DNA from: Mameliella sp. CS4
GTDB lineage: Bacteria; Pseudomonadota; Alphaproteobacteria; Rhodobacterales; Rhodobacteraceae
Assembly (NCBI RefSeq): GCF_019392335.1
Contig: NZ_JAHXRQ010000003.1
Coordinates: forward strand, 220,579 to 284,578
Length of the DNA: 64,000 nucleotides
Reading direction: 5' to 3'
The notes beneath the pieces were generated by a model that was not told the origin of the DNA, did not search any database, and was given only the letters and a program-made list of their open reading frames with translations. Both the position numbers and the translations under genes were made by a program. Below are positions 19,028 to 27,442 of this stretch, in pieces. How positions within the stretch are numbered: position 1 is the stretch's first letter; every line of letters begins with the position of its first letter.

Positions 19028-20592
19028 TCCCACTCGATCGTGCCCGGGGGTTTCGAGGTCACGTCATAGGTGACGCGGTTGATGCCCTTGACCTCGTTGA
19101 TGATCCGCGTGGCGGTTTCGCCCAGGAAATCATGGCTGAACGGATAGTAATCCGCCGTCATCCCGTCGACCGATGTGACCGCGCGCAGGGCGCAGGCATA
19201 GTCATAGGTGCGCCCGTCGCCCATCACGCCCACCGTGCGGACCGGCAGGATCGCGACGAAGGCCTGCCATATCTCGTCATAGAGGCCGTGTTTGCGGATC
19301 TGGTCGATATAGATCGCGTCCGCCTTGCGCAGGATGTCCAGCTTGTCTCGGGTGATCTCTCCGGGGCAGCGGATCGCCAGGCCCGGGCCGGGGAAGGGGT
19401 GGCGCCCGATGAAGGAGGCAGGCAGGCCCAGCTCATGACCCAGCGCGCGGACCTCGTCCTTGAAGAGTTCGCGCAGCGGTTCGACCAGTTTCAGGCCCAT
19501 CTTCTCGGGCAGGCCGCCGACGTTGTGGTGCGATTTGATTGTCACCGAAGGGCCGCCGCTGAAAGAGACGCTCTCGATCACGTCCGGATACAGCGTGCCC
19601 TGCGCCAGAAAGCGCGCGCCTTCGATCCCGTCGGCGTATTTCTGGAACACGTCGATGAAGAGCTTGCCGATGATCTTGCGCTTGGTCTCGGGGTCGCTGA
19701 CGCCGTCAAGTTCCCCCAGGAAGAGATCCTGTTCCTGCGCGTGTATGACCTGAAGGTTCATGTGGTCGCGGAACATGCCGACGACCTCGTCGGCCTCGTG
19801 CAGGCGCAACAGCCCGTGATCGACAAAGACGCAGGTCAACTGGTCACCGATGGCCTCGTGCAGGAGGGCCGCCGCGACCGAGCTGTCTACACCGCCGGAC
19901 AGCGCGCAGATCACCTTGGCATCGCCCACCTGCTCACGGATCTTGGCGATGGCCTCTTCGCGGTAGGCGCCCATCGTCCAGTCGCCCTTGAACCCGGCGG
20001 CGCGTACAAAGTTCTCGTACAGAGTCTTGCCGTTGGGCGTGTGGTGCACCTCGGGGTGGAACTGGACGGCGTAGAAATGGCGCGAGGCATCCGCCGTGAT
20101 CGCGAAAGGCGCGCCCGGCGAGGTGCCGTAGACGGCAAAGCCCGGCGCGATTTCCGAGACGTGGTCGCCGTGGCTCATCCAGACCTGTTCGCGGCCGGAA
20201 CCGTCCATGAACCAGCCGTTGAGCATGTCCAGGCGGGTTTCACCGGGGACGACATAGGCGCGGCCGAATTCGGCGGTGCCTTCGCCCGCCACGACCTTGC
20301 CGCCCAGGTCCTGCATCATGACCTGCTGGCCATAGCAGATTCCCAGGATCGGCACGCCGAGGTCATAGACGCCCTTCGGCGGGCGCGGGCTGCCCTCGCG
20401 GGTCACCGAATCGGGCCCGCCGGAGAAGATCACCGCCTTTGGCGCGAAATCGGCCAGGAAAGCTTCGGTGACATTCTGGTAAGGGTGGATTTCGCAATAG
20501 ACATTCAGCTCGCGCAGGCGGCGCGCGATCAGCTGCGTCACCTGGCTGCCAAAGTCGATGATGAGGAGGCGGTCGTGCTGGGTCTCGGTCAT
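19024..20592 (-). CDS. guaA: GMP synthase (glutamine-hydrolysing)
   Basis: Aminates XMP to GMP. It is a 522-residue two-domain enzyme. The N-terminal class I glutaminase has GICYGQQ and [11 protein letters not shown]; the ATP-pyrophosphatase domain has [15 protein letters not shown]; the C-terminal dimerisation domain ends KPPGTIEWE, the family signature. Two ATGs three codons apart (20601 and 20592) are possible. I take [18 protein letters not shown] as the more usual beginning. ydcF is coupled downstream; the winged-helix/hydrolase gene ends 34-42 nt upstream on the same strand, so the three may share a transcript. Confidence 0.97.
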   Translation of the reverse strand: MTETQHDRLLIIDFGSQVTQLIARRLRELNVYCEIHPYQNVTEAFLADFAPKAVIFSGGPDSVTREGSPRPPKGVYDLGVPILGICYGQQVMMQDLGGKVVAGEGTAEFGRAYVVPGETRLDMLNGWFMDGSGREQVWMSHGDHVSEIAPGFAVYGTSPGAPFAITADASRHFYAVQFHPEVHHTPNGKTLYENFVRAAGFKGDWTMGAYREEAIAKIREQVGDAKVICALSGGVDSSVAAALLHEAIGDQLTCVFVDHGLLRLHEADEVVGMFRDHMNLQVIHAQEQDLFLGELDGVSDPETKRKIIGKLFIDVFQKYADGIEGARFLAQGTLYPDVIESVSFSGGPSVTIKSHHNVGGLPEKMGLKLVEPLRELFKDEVRALGHELGLPASFIGRHPFPGPGLAIRCPGEITRDKLDILRKADAIYIDQIRKHGLYDEIWQAFVAILPVRTVGVMGDGRTYDYACALRAVTSVDGMTADYYPFSHDFLGETATRIINEVKGINRVTYDVTSKPPGTIEWE

Positions 20593-20634
20593 GCCTTCCA
20601 TTAGGCAGGGCTGCGGAAAAGTGCAATCGCGCTG

Positions 20635-21810
20635 TCAGCCTTCGGCCAGAAAGGCCTCTGTCCGGGCCAGGACCTGCTCCCACGCCGGGTCCTGCGGCAA
20701 GAGCATGTGACTCCGGCTGTCCAGCCTCACGAATTGCGCGCCTTTGAGGTGCGCGGCCAGTTTCAGACCCTGGCTCAGCGGGTGGATCGCATCCTGTTCG
20801 GCGTGAAAGATCAGAGCGGGAACGTCGATCCGGGCCAGGTCGCCGGTCACGTCGAAACGATCAATCACTTGGCGCAGGGTGACGGCGCACTCGGGGCTGG
20901 CGCTGGACAGCTGCATCCGTACCAGTTCGTCGCGCTGTTCACGCGTCGCGTCGGGGGCGAAAAGCGTGGAAAAGGCCTGCATAAAAGGGCTGTCGGCCTT
21001 GCCCCAGCCTGCGCGGATCATGGCAAGAATGGTGTCCTCGTCCACATCTTCTGTGCCGGCGGCGCGGTGCACGCGGCCTTGGACATAACCGCCGACGATC
21101 ACCATGCGCCGCACCCTGTCGGGCCAGCGCGCGGCGAAACGGATGGCGACGGGCGCGGCCTGCGAGGCGGCAAAGAGGTCGAAACAATCGAACCCGGCGG
21201 CATCTGCCACTGCCGCCATGTCCTCGGCAAAAACGTCGATGCCGGTCAGCGGCGCATCCCGTGCCGACAGTCCCGTACCGCGCAGATCATAGCGCAAGAG
21301 CCGGTGGCGCTGCGACAGGCGGTCGATCAATGGCCCCCAGATGGTGCCGTCCCGGTCCAGTTCCAGGTGCGACAGCCAGTGCCCGATTCGCAACAAGGGC
21401 GGGCCGTCGCCGGTCAGGCTCCAGGCGATGGCGCTGCCGTCCTGTGACAGGGCATAGGCGACGTCGGTCGGGGTGGTTCTGGGGGTCTGCGGGGGCCTGG
21501 GGCTGTCCCGCAATTTGGCCACGAAAGACAGTCCGCGCCGGGGAATCGTGCGCAGAACGCCCTGTTCCTTGCCGGAATCGCCCACTGCCGCCCGCGCGGC
21601 GCTGATCCGTGCCGCAATGGTCGCATCCGAGACGGCAAGGCCTTTCCAGACCACCTCGACCAGCTTGTCCTTGGAGACCACTCGCCCGCCGGACTGTGCC
21701 ATATAGGCCAGCAGGTCAAAGACCTGCGGTTCCAGGTGAACCTCCTGCGGGCCGCGAACCAAGGTCCGGCGGTCGAGGTCGAGCGCGCAATCGTTGAATT
21801 TCAGGATCAT
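20635..21810 (-). CDS. Winged-helix regulator fused to alpha/beta hydrolase
   Basis: A 391-residue fusion. Residues about 1-100 are an OmpR/PhoB-type winged helix, with RTLVRGPQEVHLEPQVFDLLAYMAQSGGRVVSKDKLVEVVWKG and the RTIPRRGLSFVA wing. Residues about 120-391 are an alpha/beta hydrolase, with LLRYDLRGTGLSA, an acid in FHAEQDAIHP and a His in SRSHMLL. The nucleophile elbow reads LFAASQAAPV, so Ser216 is present but both flanking glycines of G-x-S-x-G are replaced, and catalysis may be altered. No receiver domain or membrane segment is seen (compare CadC). It diverges from a 59-residue protein gene and lies just upstream of guaA. Role unknown: perhaps a ligand-sensing regulator built on a hydrolase fold. 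Confidence 0.85.
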   Translation of the reverse strand: MILKFNDCALDLDRRTLVRGPQEVHLEPQVFDLLAYMAQSGGRVVSKDKLVEVVWKGLAVSDATIAARISAARAAVGDSGKEQGVLRTIPRRGLSFVAKLRDSPRPPQTPRTTPTDVAYALSQDGSAIAWSLTGDGPPLLRIGHWLSHLELDRDGTIWGPLIDRLSQRHRLLRYDLRGTGLSARDAPLTGIDVFAEDMAAVADAAGFDCFDLFAASQAAPVAIRFAARWPDRVRRMVIVGGYVQGRVHRAAGTEDVDEDTILAMIRAGWGKADSPFMQAFSTLFAPDATREQRDELVRMQLSSASPECAVTLRQVIDRFDVTGDLARIDVPALIFHAEQDAIHPLSQGLKLAAHLKGAQFVRLDSRSHMLLPQDPAWEQVLARTEAFLAEG

Positions 21811-21970
21811 GCATCCAGCATCCAGCAAGTCCGGCGCCGATGGCAAAGGTTTTCGCAAGGGCAGGGCGAATGACAAGGGTTTCACAAGACAAGGACAAGA
21901 CCGTCTTCAAGCGGGGCGGGCCGTGATCGGGTCAGATGGGGTCATGACATCCCAGACCCGGAGACAGACC

Positions 21971-22150
21971 ATGACCCAGCAGGACGACACGATCCGCACC
22001 CGCCCCGATGGTTCCATCGACACAGCCTATTACATGGCGCGGGGCCGCCACATGCGCTCGCAGGCGGCGCATGACATGTTCACTCCCGAACCCACCAAAC
22101 TCCGCCGGCGCCGTGGCTTTGCCCGGCTCTTTGGCGGTGTCCCGGTCTGA
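21971..22150 (+). CDS. Small basic protein, function unknown
   Basis: A 59-residue protein, MTQQDDTIRTRPDGSIDTAYYMARGRHMRSQAAHDMF and an Arg-rich tail ending RRRRGFARLFGGVPV. GGAGAC lies 4 nt before the ATG. The acidic start and strongly basic C-terminus suggest an RNA-, DNA- or membrane-associated peptide, somewhat like DUF1127-type proteins. It is divergent from the winged-helix/hydrolase gene and converges with the DUF2270 gene. I recall similar short proteins in other Rhodobacteraceae but cannot name a family. Confidence 0.6.
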   Translation: MTQQDDTIRTRPDGSIDTAYYMARGRHMRSQAAHDMFTPEPTKLRRRRGFARLFGGVPV

Positions 22151-22227
22151 CGCGTACGGCCAGCCGTCAGGCCTGGCCCCGCGTGCCGAAAAGGGCGCTG
22201 TCCCTTCTCCGGTGCGCGGGGCGCCTA

Positions 22228-22926
22228 TCAGCCCATGGAATGGGATTTGACGCGCCCGCGCTGACGGCCCCGTTTCACGTCCGACTGCCAGGACCAGAGC
22301 GCCATTCCGGCGGCGGCAGAGACATATAGGACGCCCACAAGAATCAGGATTTCTCCCCCCACGGGGCCGACATCGGCACGCGAAACCGCCTCGTCCCAGG
22401 TCTTTACGGGGGTGGGGTGCACAGCCAGTTTCCCGGCAAAGGCCAGCGACTGGATCAGCAGGATCCACAGGTAGTTCGACCGGATACGGCGCCCCACGGC
22501 GGTCAGCAGCGTGACATGATAGGTGGGCCGCAGGTAGTCCGCAGCCAGGGTCTTTTGCCAGTTTTCCTCAAGGTGCAGGTCGCCGTCGTCCAGCATGGGC
22601 GCGTAGAAATGCTGTTCCATCCAGCGGCAACGTGCGCGCCAGACGTTGAAATACCGGTACCGCCGCGCCTCCAGCATCAGGAACAGCAGGATCAGCACCC
22701 CCACCAGCACCAGCGGCAGGGGCGAGGCCCCCGGCGCCGAAAACGAGATCGACAGCGCCACGCCCAGCGTCACCACCGCCCAGTTGGTCGTTGTGTCCAG
22801 CCGGGTGCGCCAGATCGTGCTGCGATAGACCTCTCCCCGGTAAAGATGCGCAACGGCAGTGATCTCGGACGAACTCAGCGTCTTGCGCTCCAACTCGGGC
22901 GCCTCTGCCGCGGCCTCTCCTCCCAT
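22228..22926 (-). CDS. DUF2270 membrane protein
   Basis: A 232-residue membrane protein starting MGGEAAAEAPELERKTLSSSEITAVAHLYRGEVYRSTIWRTRLDTTTNWAVVTLGVALSISF, the DUF2270 pattern. Four hydrophobic segments are seen (about 47-65, 72-88, 150-168 and 188-208). The cytoplasmic stretch RYRYFNVWRARCRWMEQHFYAPML is also typical. AAGGAA lies upstream of the start. Function of the family is unknown. It diverges from the Lin0512 pair across about 130 bp. Confidence 0.85.
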   Translation of the reverse strand: MGGEAAAEAPELERKTLSSSEITAVAHLYRGEVYRSTIWRTRLDTTTNWAVVTLGVALSISFSAPGASPLPLVLVGVLILLFLMLEARRYRYFNVWRARCRWMEQHFYAPMLDDGDLHLEENWQKTLAADYLRPTYHVTLLTAVGRRIRSNYLWILLIQSLAFAGKLAVHPTPVKTWDEAVSRADVGPVGGEILILVGVLYVSAAAGMALWSWQSDVKRGRQRGRVKSHSMG

Positions 22927-23061
22927 GATGCCGGATTCCTTTCCTTTTTCGGCTACTCTGCCGCGTCTCCGCTCAGAGGTCAAAGTCGCATCGCCGTTTC
23001 GCCGCTTGACCCCGGCGCCGTGCTCTGGCTCCTCTGGGGGGAGCGACGGGATGGAGGCATG

Positions 23062-23403
23062 ATGCAGGTATTGACGGAATTCGGCCTGGGCACCTCGCTC
23101 CGGCGGGGCGATTACACCGAGGCCTCGGTGCGCGCGCTGCGCGACCTGTTGTGGAAGGCCTCGATCAACGCCGCCGAATGGCTGGGGCGTGAGAAATCCG
23201 AGATGCGTCTGGCGGTCCGCGTCGCAGTGCAACAGCCAGAGGCGGTGGACCTGGCCGAGCTGCAAAAGGTCTTTCCCTATGGTGAGGCGCGGATCGAGGT
23301 GGTCTTTGGCGGGCTGGACGTGCCGCGCCCCGAGGGGCAGGGCAATCCGACGGTCATGGCGCTGGCGGCGCTGACCGTTTCCTTTGAAGAGGCGGCGGCA
23401 TGA
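23062..23403 (+). CDS. Lin0512-family protein, first of a pair
   Basis: A 113-residue protein of the Lin0512 family: MQVLTEFGLGTSLRRGDYTEASVRALRDLLWKASINAA, a central VRVAVQQPEAVD, then FPYGEARIEVVFGGLDVP. GGAGG lies 4 nt before the ATG at 23062; an ATG one codon earlier is too close to it. The downstream gene overlaps by ATGA and is a distant paralogue, so the two products likely form a heteromer. The family has no assigned function. Proximity to the MttB/corrinoid genes is noted but may be chance. Confidence 0.8.
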   Translation: MQVLTEFGLGTSLRRGDYTEASVRALRDLLWKASINAAEWLGREKSEMRLAVRVAVQQPEAVDLAELQKVFPYGEARIEVVFGGLDVPRPEGQGNPTVMALAALTVSFEEAAA

Positions 23404-23711
23404 GACAGCGACTGATTGTGCAGATGGGGATGGGCGTGGGTGATACCGCGGGTCAGGCGGCGGAACGCGCCATCGCGGCGGCGCAGGCGCGCGCCGTGCT
23501 GCATGTGCAGGTGGACTGTGCCGTGCATGTCACCCTGGGCGTGCCCGAGGCGGCAGAGCTGGACACCAGCGGGCTCAACCGTGCCTTCGGCGCCGGAGAG
23601 GTCGAGGTGCGCGTGGTGCCCGGCGGCATGTCCGTGCCGCAACCGGGTGGCGCCGCGCTGGTCATGGTCAGCGCGGCGATCGAGGTCTTTCCGCTGGAAC
23701 CCGCCACCTGA
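23400..23711 (+). CDS. Lin0512-family protein, second of a pair
   Basis: A 103-residue paralogue of the preceding protein: MRQRLIVQMGMGVGDTAGQAAERAIAAAQARAVLHVQVDCAVHVTLGVPE, followed by FGAGEVEVRVVPGGMSVPQPGG. The shared order (G-x-G segment, helix, VQVDC/VRVAVQ strand, GEVEV/GEARIEV strand) shows the two arose by duplication. It is coupled to the first copy by a 4-nt overlap and converges with the FadL-type gene 16 bp away. Function unknown. Confidence 0.8.
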   Translation: MRQRLIVQMGMGVGDTAGQAAERAIAAAQARAVLHVQVDCAVHVTLGVPEAAELDTSGLNRAFGAGEVEVRVVPGGMSVPQPGGAALVMVSAAIEVFPLEPAT

Positions 23712-23727
23712 CGGCGGGTGGCGCGGT

Positions 23728-24987
23728 CTACCAGCGGTAGGTCAGGCCCAGGGCGATCTCGTTCTGGGACATGCGTGCGCGAACCTCTTGCGGCACGCCG
23801 GTCAGCGCCTGGTTGGTGCCCTTGATGCTGTTGTCAAAGGCATGGGTCCAGGATCCGGTGACGCCCCAGCGGTCGTTGATCCGGTACGAGGCCCCCAGAG
23901 AGGCATGCCACTGCGGCGTGGCCGGGGTCAGTCTGTTCAGGACCGCGTTCTTGCCTTCGGCAAAGGCGCTGGCGTGGCTGATCCCGCCGCGAAAGGTCCA
24001 TGTCTCGTTGTGCCGATAGATGGCGGCGACGCGCCAGATGTCCATGTCCGTCCAGCCGAACCCGATCCCGTTGTCCGCGCCAAGCGGCCCTTCCGGCGGT
24101 GCGTTCGGGTTCGAGATGGCCGCGATGTCGCTGTAGAAGATGCGCTGAACTTCACCGGTAAGGGTCCATTTCGGCGCGGTTGGCGGCGTGTAGGCCAGGC
24201 CGATGGTGGCAGAGGCGGGGATGTCGAACCCGCCCTGTTCGGCGAAAAGCCCGGCGTATTTGTCGAACTTCTGCATCTCGATGCGTGTTCGGTAAGAGGC
24301 CCCGAACGCCAGTCCGTTGCCCGGCTCCCAGAGGATGCCCAAGTTCGCGCCCCAGCCGTGGGACCAGTCATCGCCCTGGTTGGTTACATTGCCCGGCGCG
24401 GTCGACATGGCGGAAAACGCCTCCAGCCCCGTGGCGCTGAACCGCTGAACCGCAAGGATCGGCGAGACGCCGACCGTCACCTGGTCCGACAGCTTGTAGG
24501 ACAGGTTGAGGCTGATGAAGGCCTGTTCGAGGTTGACACCCAGCGGTTCCGACCCGGCGCCGAACCCGGCAAAGAAGTTGGTGCCGTATTCGGTGTTCAT
24601 CCCCCCGTTTCCAAACAGAAATGCGCCGAAGGTCAGCCGGTTGTTCAACACCCAGTTGGCGCCGCCGCAGGGGATCAGGAAATAGTCGTTTTCGCTCTTG
24701 TGGGTGCCCGGGGTCAGCGGTCCGCCCGGCGCGATCTCGACCGAACGATCAGGCAGGAAGCTGGTCAGGCAGAGGCCCGCCTTGTTGCCGACCTTGTGAC
24801 CCATCGCCGGGTTCTGGGCCAGGCCCAGAACCCCCGAGGGCACGGCGACGCCGGCCCCGGCCATCCCCTTGGACGCGCCGCCAAAGCCGTTTGCGAAATA
24901 GCCGTTCGTGGCCTCTGCCGGGCCTGTGCCCAGCCCGCAGAGAACCAGTGCGCCGGCCGTGAGGCCGCGCAGTTTCATGAGCACCAT
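23728..24987 (-). CDS. FadL/OmpP1-family outer membrane transporter
   Basis: A 419-residue outer membrane beta-barrel with an N-terminal signal peptide (about residues 1-26, cleaved after AEA). The mature start, TNGYFANGFGGASKGMAGAGVAVP, is the FadL family signature. The C-terminus LGLTYRW ends in an aromatic residue, as barrel proteins do. FadL-type channels import hydrophobic molecules such as long-chain fatty acids or aromatics. The ATG at 24987 follows GGGAGGG at a somewhat long distance; an internal ATG at 24978 is an alternative. It diverges from mttB across 358 bp. Confidence 0.9.
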   Translation of the reverse strand: MVLMKLRGLTAGALVLCGLGTGPAEATNGYFANGFGGASKGMAGAGVAVPSGVLGLAQNPAMGHKVGNKAGLCLTSFLPDRSVEIAPGGPLTPGTHKSENDYFLIPCGGANWVLNNRLTFGAFLFGNGGMNTEYGTNFFAGFGAGSEPLGVNLEQAFISLNLSYKLSDQVTVGVSPILAVQRFSATGLEAFSAMSTAPGNVTNQGDDWSHGWGANLGILWEPGNGLAFGASYRTRIEMQKFDKYAGLFAEQGGFDIPASATIGLAYTPPTAPKWTLTGEVQRIFYSDIAAISNPNAPPEGPLGADNGIGFGWTDMDIWRVAAIYRHNETWTFRGGISHASAFAEGKNAVLNRLTPATPQWHASLGASYRINDRWGVTGSWTHAFDNSIKGTNQALTGVPQEVRARMSQNEIALGLTYRW

Positions 24988-25345
24988 TCGGGGTGTCCCT
25001 CCCTTGTCCGTGACCGCTGTCCGGCCTGCATTGGCTTTTGTTGGGCCGGTCCGTCGTTGCGGCCCGGCAGTAGTATTCCACTATTGTGATATTAAGCATC
25101 TGGAATGTGACTTGTCACGAAATATTATTCTCGGGGTCATCAATTCGGAATTGCCCCTCTGCGGCGCGATTCCCGGAGGGCAGGGCGGCAAGGGCCGCCC
25201 GCGCGGCCCAGACCGGCGGGGGAATGTCGCTTTTCCCCCGCACCTGCCGGAAAAGGTCGATGGGCACAGGACGCGAAGCGTTAGAACGGGGAATGATCCA
25301 GCGGGCCGATAACGGCACCGCCCCCGCAGACGAGGGCTGAGACAC
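24988..25345. promoter_or_regulatory. Divergent regulatory gap between fadL-like gene and mttB
   Basis: A 358-bp gap with no convincing gene. An AT-rich stretch (25075-25145) stands out from the surrounding GC and includes a GTGAC-tt-GTCAC inverted repeat at 25107-25118, a candidate operator. The 3' half is GC-rich and would be the mttB leader. I looked for B12-box and SAM-riboswitch sequence and found no match. Confidence 0.5.
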
Positions 25346-26890
25346 ATGGCAGAAGCAGCAGCGCGCAAACGGTCCAGAGGCGGCGGCGGTGCCGCACGCC
25401 GCGCAGAACGGACCTCGGTCCAGGTGGAGACCGCCCGTTACATCGAGCGCAACATCCCCAACATGGAGCTGCTCGACGACGCCGCTCTGGAGATGATCGA
25501 AGAGCACGCCGAACAGGTGCTCGAAGAGGTCGGCGTCAACTTCGTCCAGAACCCCGCTGCGCTGGAGCGCTGGCGGGCGGCGGGCGCCAAGATCGACGGC
25601 GAGCGCGTGCGCATTCCCCGGGGCCTGGCCCGCGAGCTGATCAAGACCGCGCCCTCGCGGTTCACCCAGCACGCCCGCAACCCGGCAAAATCGGTCGAGA
25701 TCGGCGGCAACAGTCTGGTCCTGGCGCCGGTCTATGGTCCGCCCTTCGTGCGCGACGCCGACGGCGGCCGCCGCTATGCCACGATCGAGGATTTCCGCAA
25801 GTTCGTGAAGCTGGGCCAGATGTGCAAATGGCTGCACCATTCCGGCGGCACCGTCTGCGAACCTACCGACGTGCCGGTGAACAAGCGTCACCTGGACATG
25901 TTGCTGGCGCATATGACCCTGTCGGACAAGCCCTTCATGGGGTCGGTGACCGAACCCAGCCGCGCGCAGGACAGCGTTGACATGGCGGGCATCCTCTTCG
26001 GCAAGGAGTTCGTGCAGGACAACACCGTGATGACCTCGCTCATCAACATCAACTCGCCGCTGACCTTCGACGACGTGATGATGGGCGCGCTGGAAATCTA
26101 CGCGCAGAACAACCAGGCCTGCATCGTCTCCCCCTTTATCGTGGGGGGCGCGATGGCGCCGGTGTCGGTCGCGGGTACACTGGTGCAGGTGCTGGCGGAA
26201 ACGCTGGCCGGCGTGGCCTATTCGCAGCTGGTGCGCCCGGGCGCTCCGGTCATCATGGGTGCCTTCGTGACCTCGATCGACATGAACTCGGGGGCGCCGA
26301 CCTTCGGCACGCCGGAAGCGTCGCAGGTCACCTACGGCGCCGGGCAACTGGCGCGTCGCCTCGGCCTTCCGTTCCGCTCGGCCGGGTCGTTCTGTGGCTC
26401 CAAACTGCCGGACGCGCAGGCGGCCTACGAGACGGCGAACTCGCTGAACATGGGGCTGTTGTCCGGCGTGAACTTCATGCTGCATTCCTGCGGCTGGCTC
26501 GAAGGCGGGCTTGTCGCCTCGTTCGAGAAGTTCGTGATGGATGCCGACCAGCTGGGCACGCTGCACAAGATGGCGCAGGGTGTGACTGTGAATGAGGACA
26601 CGCTGGCGATGGATGCGATCCGCGAGGTCGGTCCCGGCGGTCACTACCTGGGCTGCGCGCACACGCAGGCCAACTTCAAGACCGCCTTCTGGCGGTCCGA
26701 GGTCTTCGACTACAAGCCTTATGAAACCTGGTCCGAGGAAGGCGCCCGGGATACCGTGGCGCTGGCGACTGTGCGGGTGCAGAAGCTTCTGGATACCTAT
26801 CAGCAGCCGATGCTCGACCCCGCGATCAACGAGGCGCTCAACGCCTTCGTGGCAGAGCGCAAGGCCTCGATGCCCGACGCCTTTTCCTGA
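25346..26890 (+). CDS. MttB-family methyltransferase, non-pyrrolysine
   Basis: A 514-residue TIM-barrel methyltransferase of the trimethylamine/glycine-betaine methyltransferase (MttB) superfamily. Recognisable blocks include NMELLDDAALEMIEEHAEQVLEEVGVNF, the GNSLVLAPVYGPPFV region, NINSPLTFDDVMMGAL and LMQ-like FMLHSCGWLEGGL. The frame has no internal UAG, so it is not the pyrrolysine enzyme. Such homologues (for example MtgB) transfer a methyl group from a quaternary amine to a corrinoid protein; here the likely carrier is the product of 13587-14291. A basic, low-complexity N-terminus (first 25 residues) precedes the fold. The real substrate (glycine betaine, carnitine, proline betaine or another) is unknown. 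Confidence 0.9.
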   Translation: MAEAAARKRSRGGGGAARRAERTSVQVETARYIERNIPNMELLDDAALEMIEEHAEQVLEEVGVNFVQNPAALERWRAAGAKIDGERVRIPRGLARELIKTAPSRFTQHARNPAKSVEIGGNSLVLAPVYGPPFVRDADGGRRYATIEDFRKFVKLGQMCKWLHHSGGTVCEPTDVPVNKRHLDMLLAHMTLSDKPFMGSVTEPSRAQDSVDMAGILFGKEFVQDNTVMTSLININSPLTFDDVMMGALEIYAQNNQACIVSPFIVGGAMAPVSVAGTLVQVLAETLAGVAYSQLVRPGAPVIMGAFVTSIDMNSGAPTFGTPEASQVTYGAGQLARRLGLPFRSAGSFCGSKLPDAQAAYETANSLNMGLLSGVNFMLHSCGWLEGGLVASFEKFVMDADQLGTLHKMAQGVTVNEDTLAMDAIREVGPGGHYLGCAHTQANFKTAFWRSEVFDYKPYETWSEEGARDTVALATVRVQKLLDTYQQPMLDPAINEALNAFVAERKASMPDAFS

Positions 26891-26910
26891 GGGTCGGGCG
26901 CAAGATTGCG

Positions 26911-26930
26911 GGCGGCCTCAGTAGGCCGCC
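26911..26930. terminator. Hairpin between convergent genes
   Basis: GGCGGCCT-cagt-AGGCCGCC, an 8-bp stem with 4-nt loop, lies between the convergent mttB-like and DUF6477 genes and covers the DUF6477 stop codon. It could end both transcripts, though no T-run follows. Confidence 0.5.
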
Positions 26931-27205
26931 TCGCGCAGGATGCGGGCCTCGCCCATCATCGCGGTCAGCACCTCGACATGGCGGCTGACCGAATAGGCGG
27001 CGTCATCGGCATGGCGCCGCTCGTTCAGCTCGGACTCGATCTCGACCAGCCGCATCAGCGCGGCGCCGGGACGGGGCAGGGCGCCATATCCCAGCAGACG
27101 GTTGAGGTGCGGATTGCGCCGATAGTCCTGCGCCCCGATGCGGGCCGCGCGGATCAGCAGGCGCGGGCGGCGCAGGTCGTTCAGCAAACCAAGAATGTCT
27201 TTCAT
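26918..27205 (-). CDS. DUF6477-family protein
   Basis: A 95-residue protein, MKDILGLLNDLRRPRLLIRAARIGAQDYRRNPHLNRLLGYGALPRPGAALMRLVEIESELNERR. This matches the small DUF6477 family of Rhodobacteraceae as I remember it. GGAGCGAG before the ATG at 27205 sets the start. It is highly basic in the first half and probably cytoplasmic. It diverges from the DUF6456 gene around an AT-rich region. Function unknown. Confidence 0.78.
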   Translation of the reverse strand: MKDILGLLNDLRRPRLLIRAARIGAQDYRRNPHLNRLLGYGALPRPGAALMRLVEIESELNERRHADDAAYSVSRHVEVLTAMMGEARILREAAY

Positions 27206-27442
27206 CGTCTCGCTCCATGCAGGTCGCGTCATGCGAATACCGGCTGACTATGCACAGCTTTGGCGAGTGTTGCGTCCGGGGCGTACGGTCCGAACGCAGA
27301 GTTCAGAAGTAGTTTAACTTTCTTATAAACAATCACTTTTGCGGTGTTCTGTTAACTGTCCAGTAAGGAACACACGTTTAGGTTGCCAAAGTTGCCACTG
27401 GGGATAAGTCTGTGGAAATAACCCCTTTTTCAGTATGCGCCC

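Noticed and set aside
25346..26890. Pyrrolysine-containing trimethylamine methyltransferase
   Set aside because: No internal UAG; the frame is uninterrupted to a UGA stop, so it is the non-pyrrolysine type.
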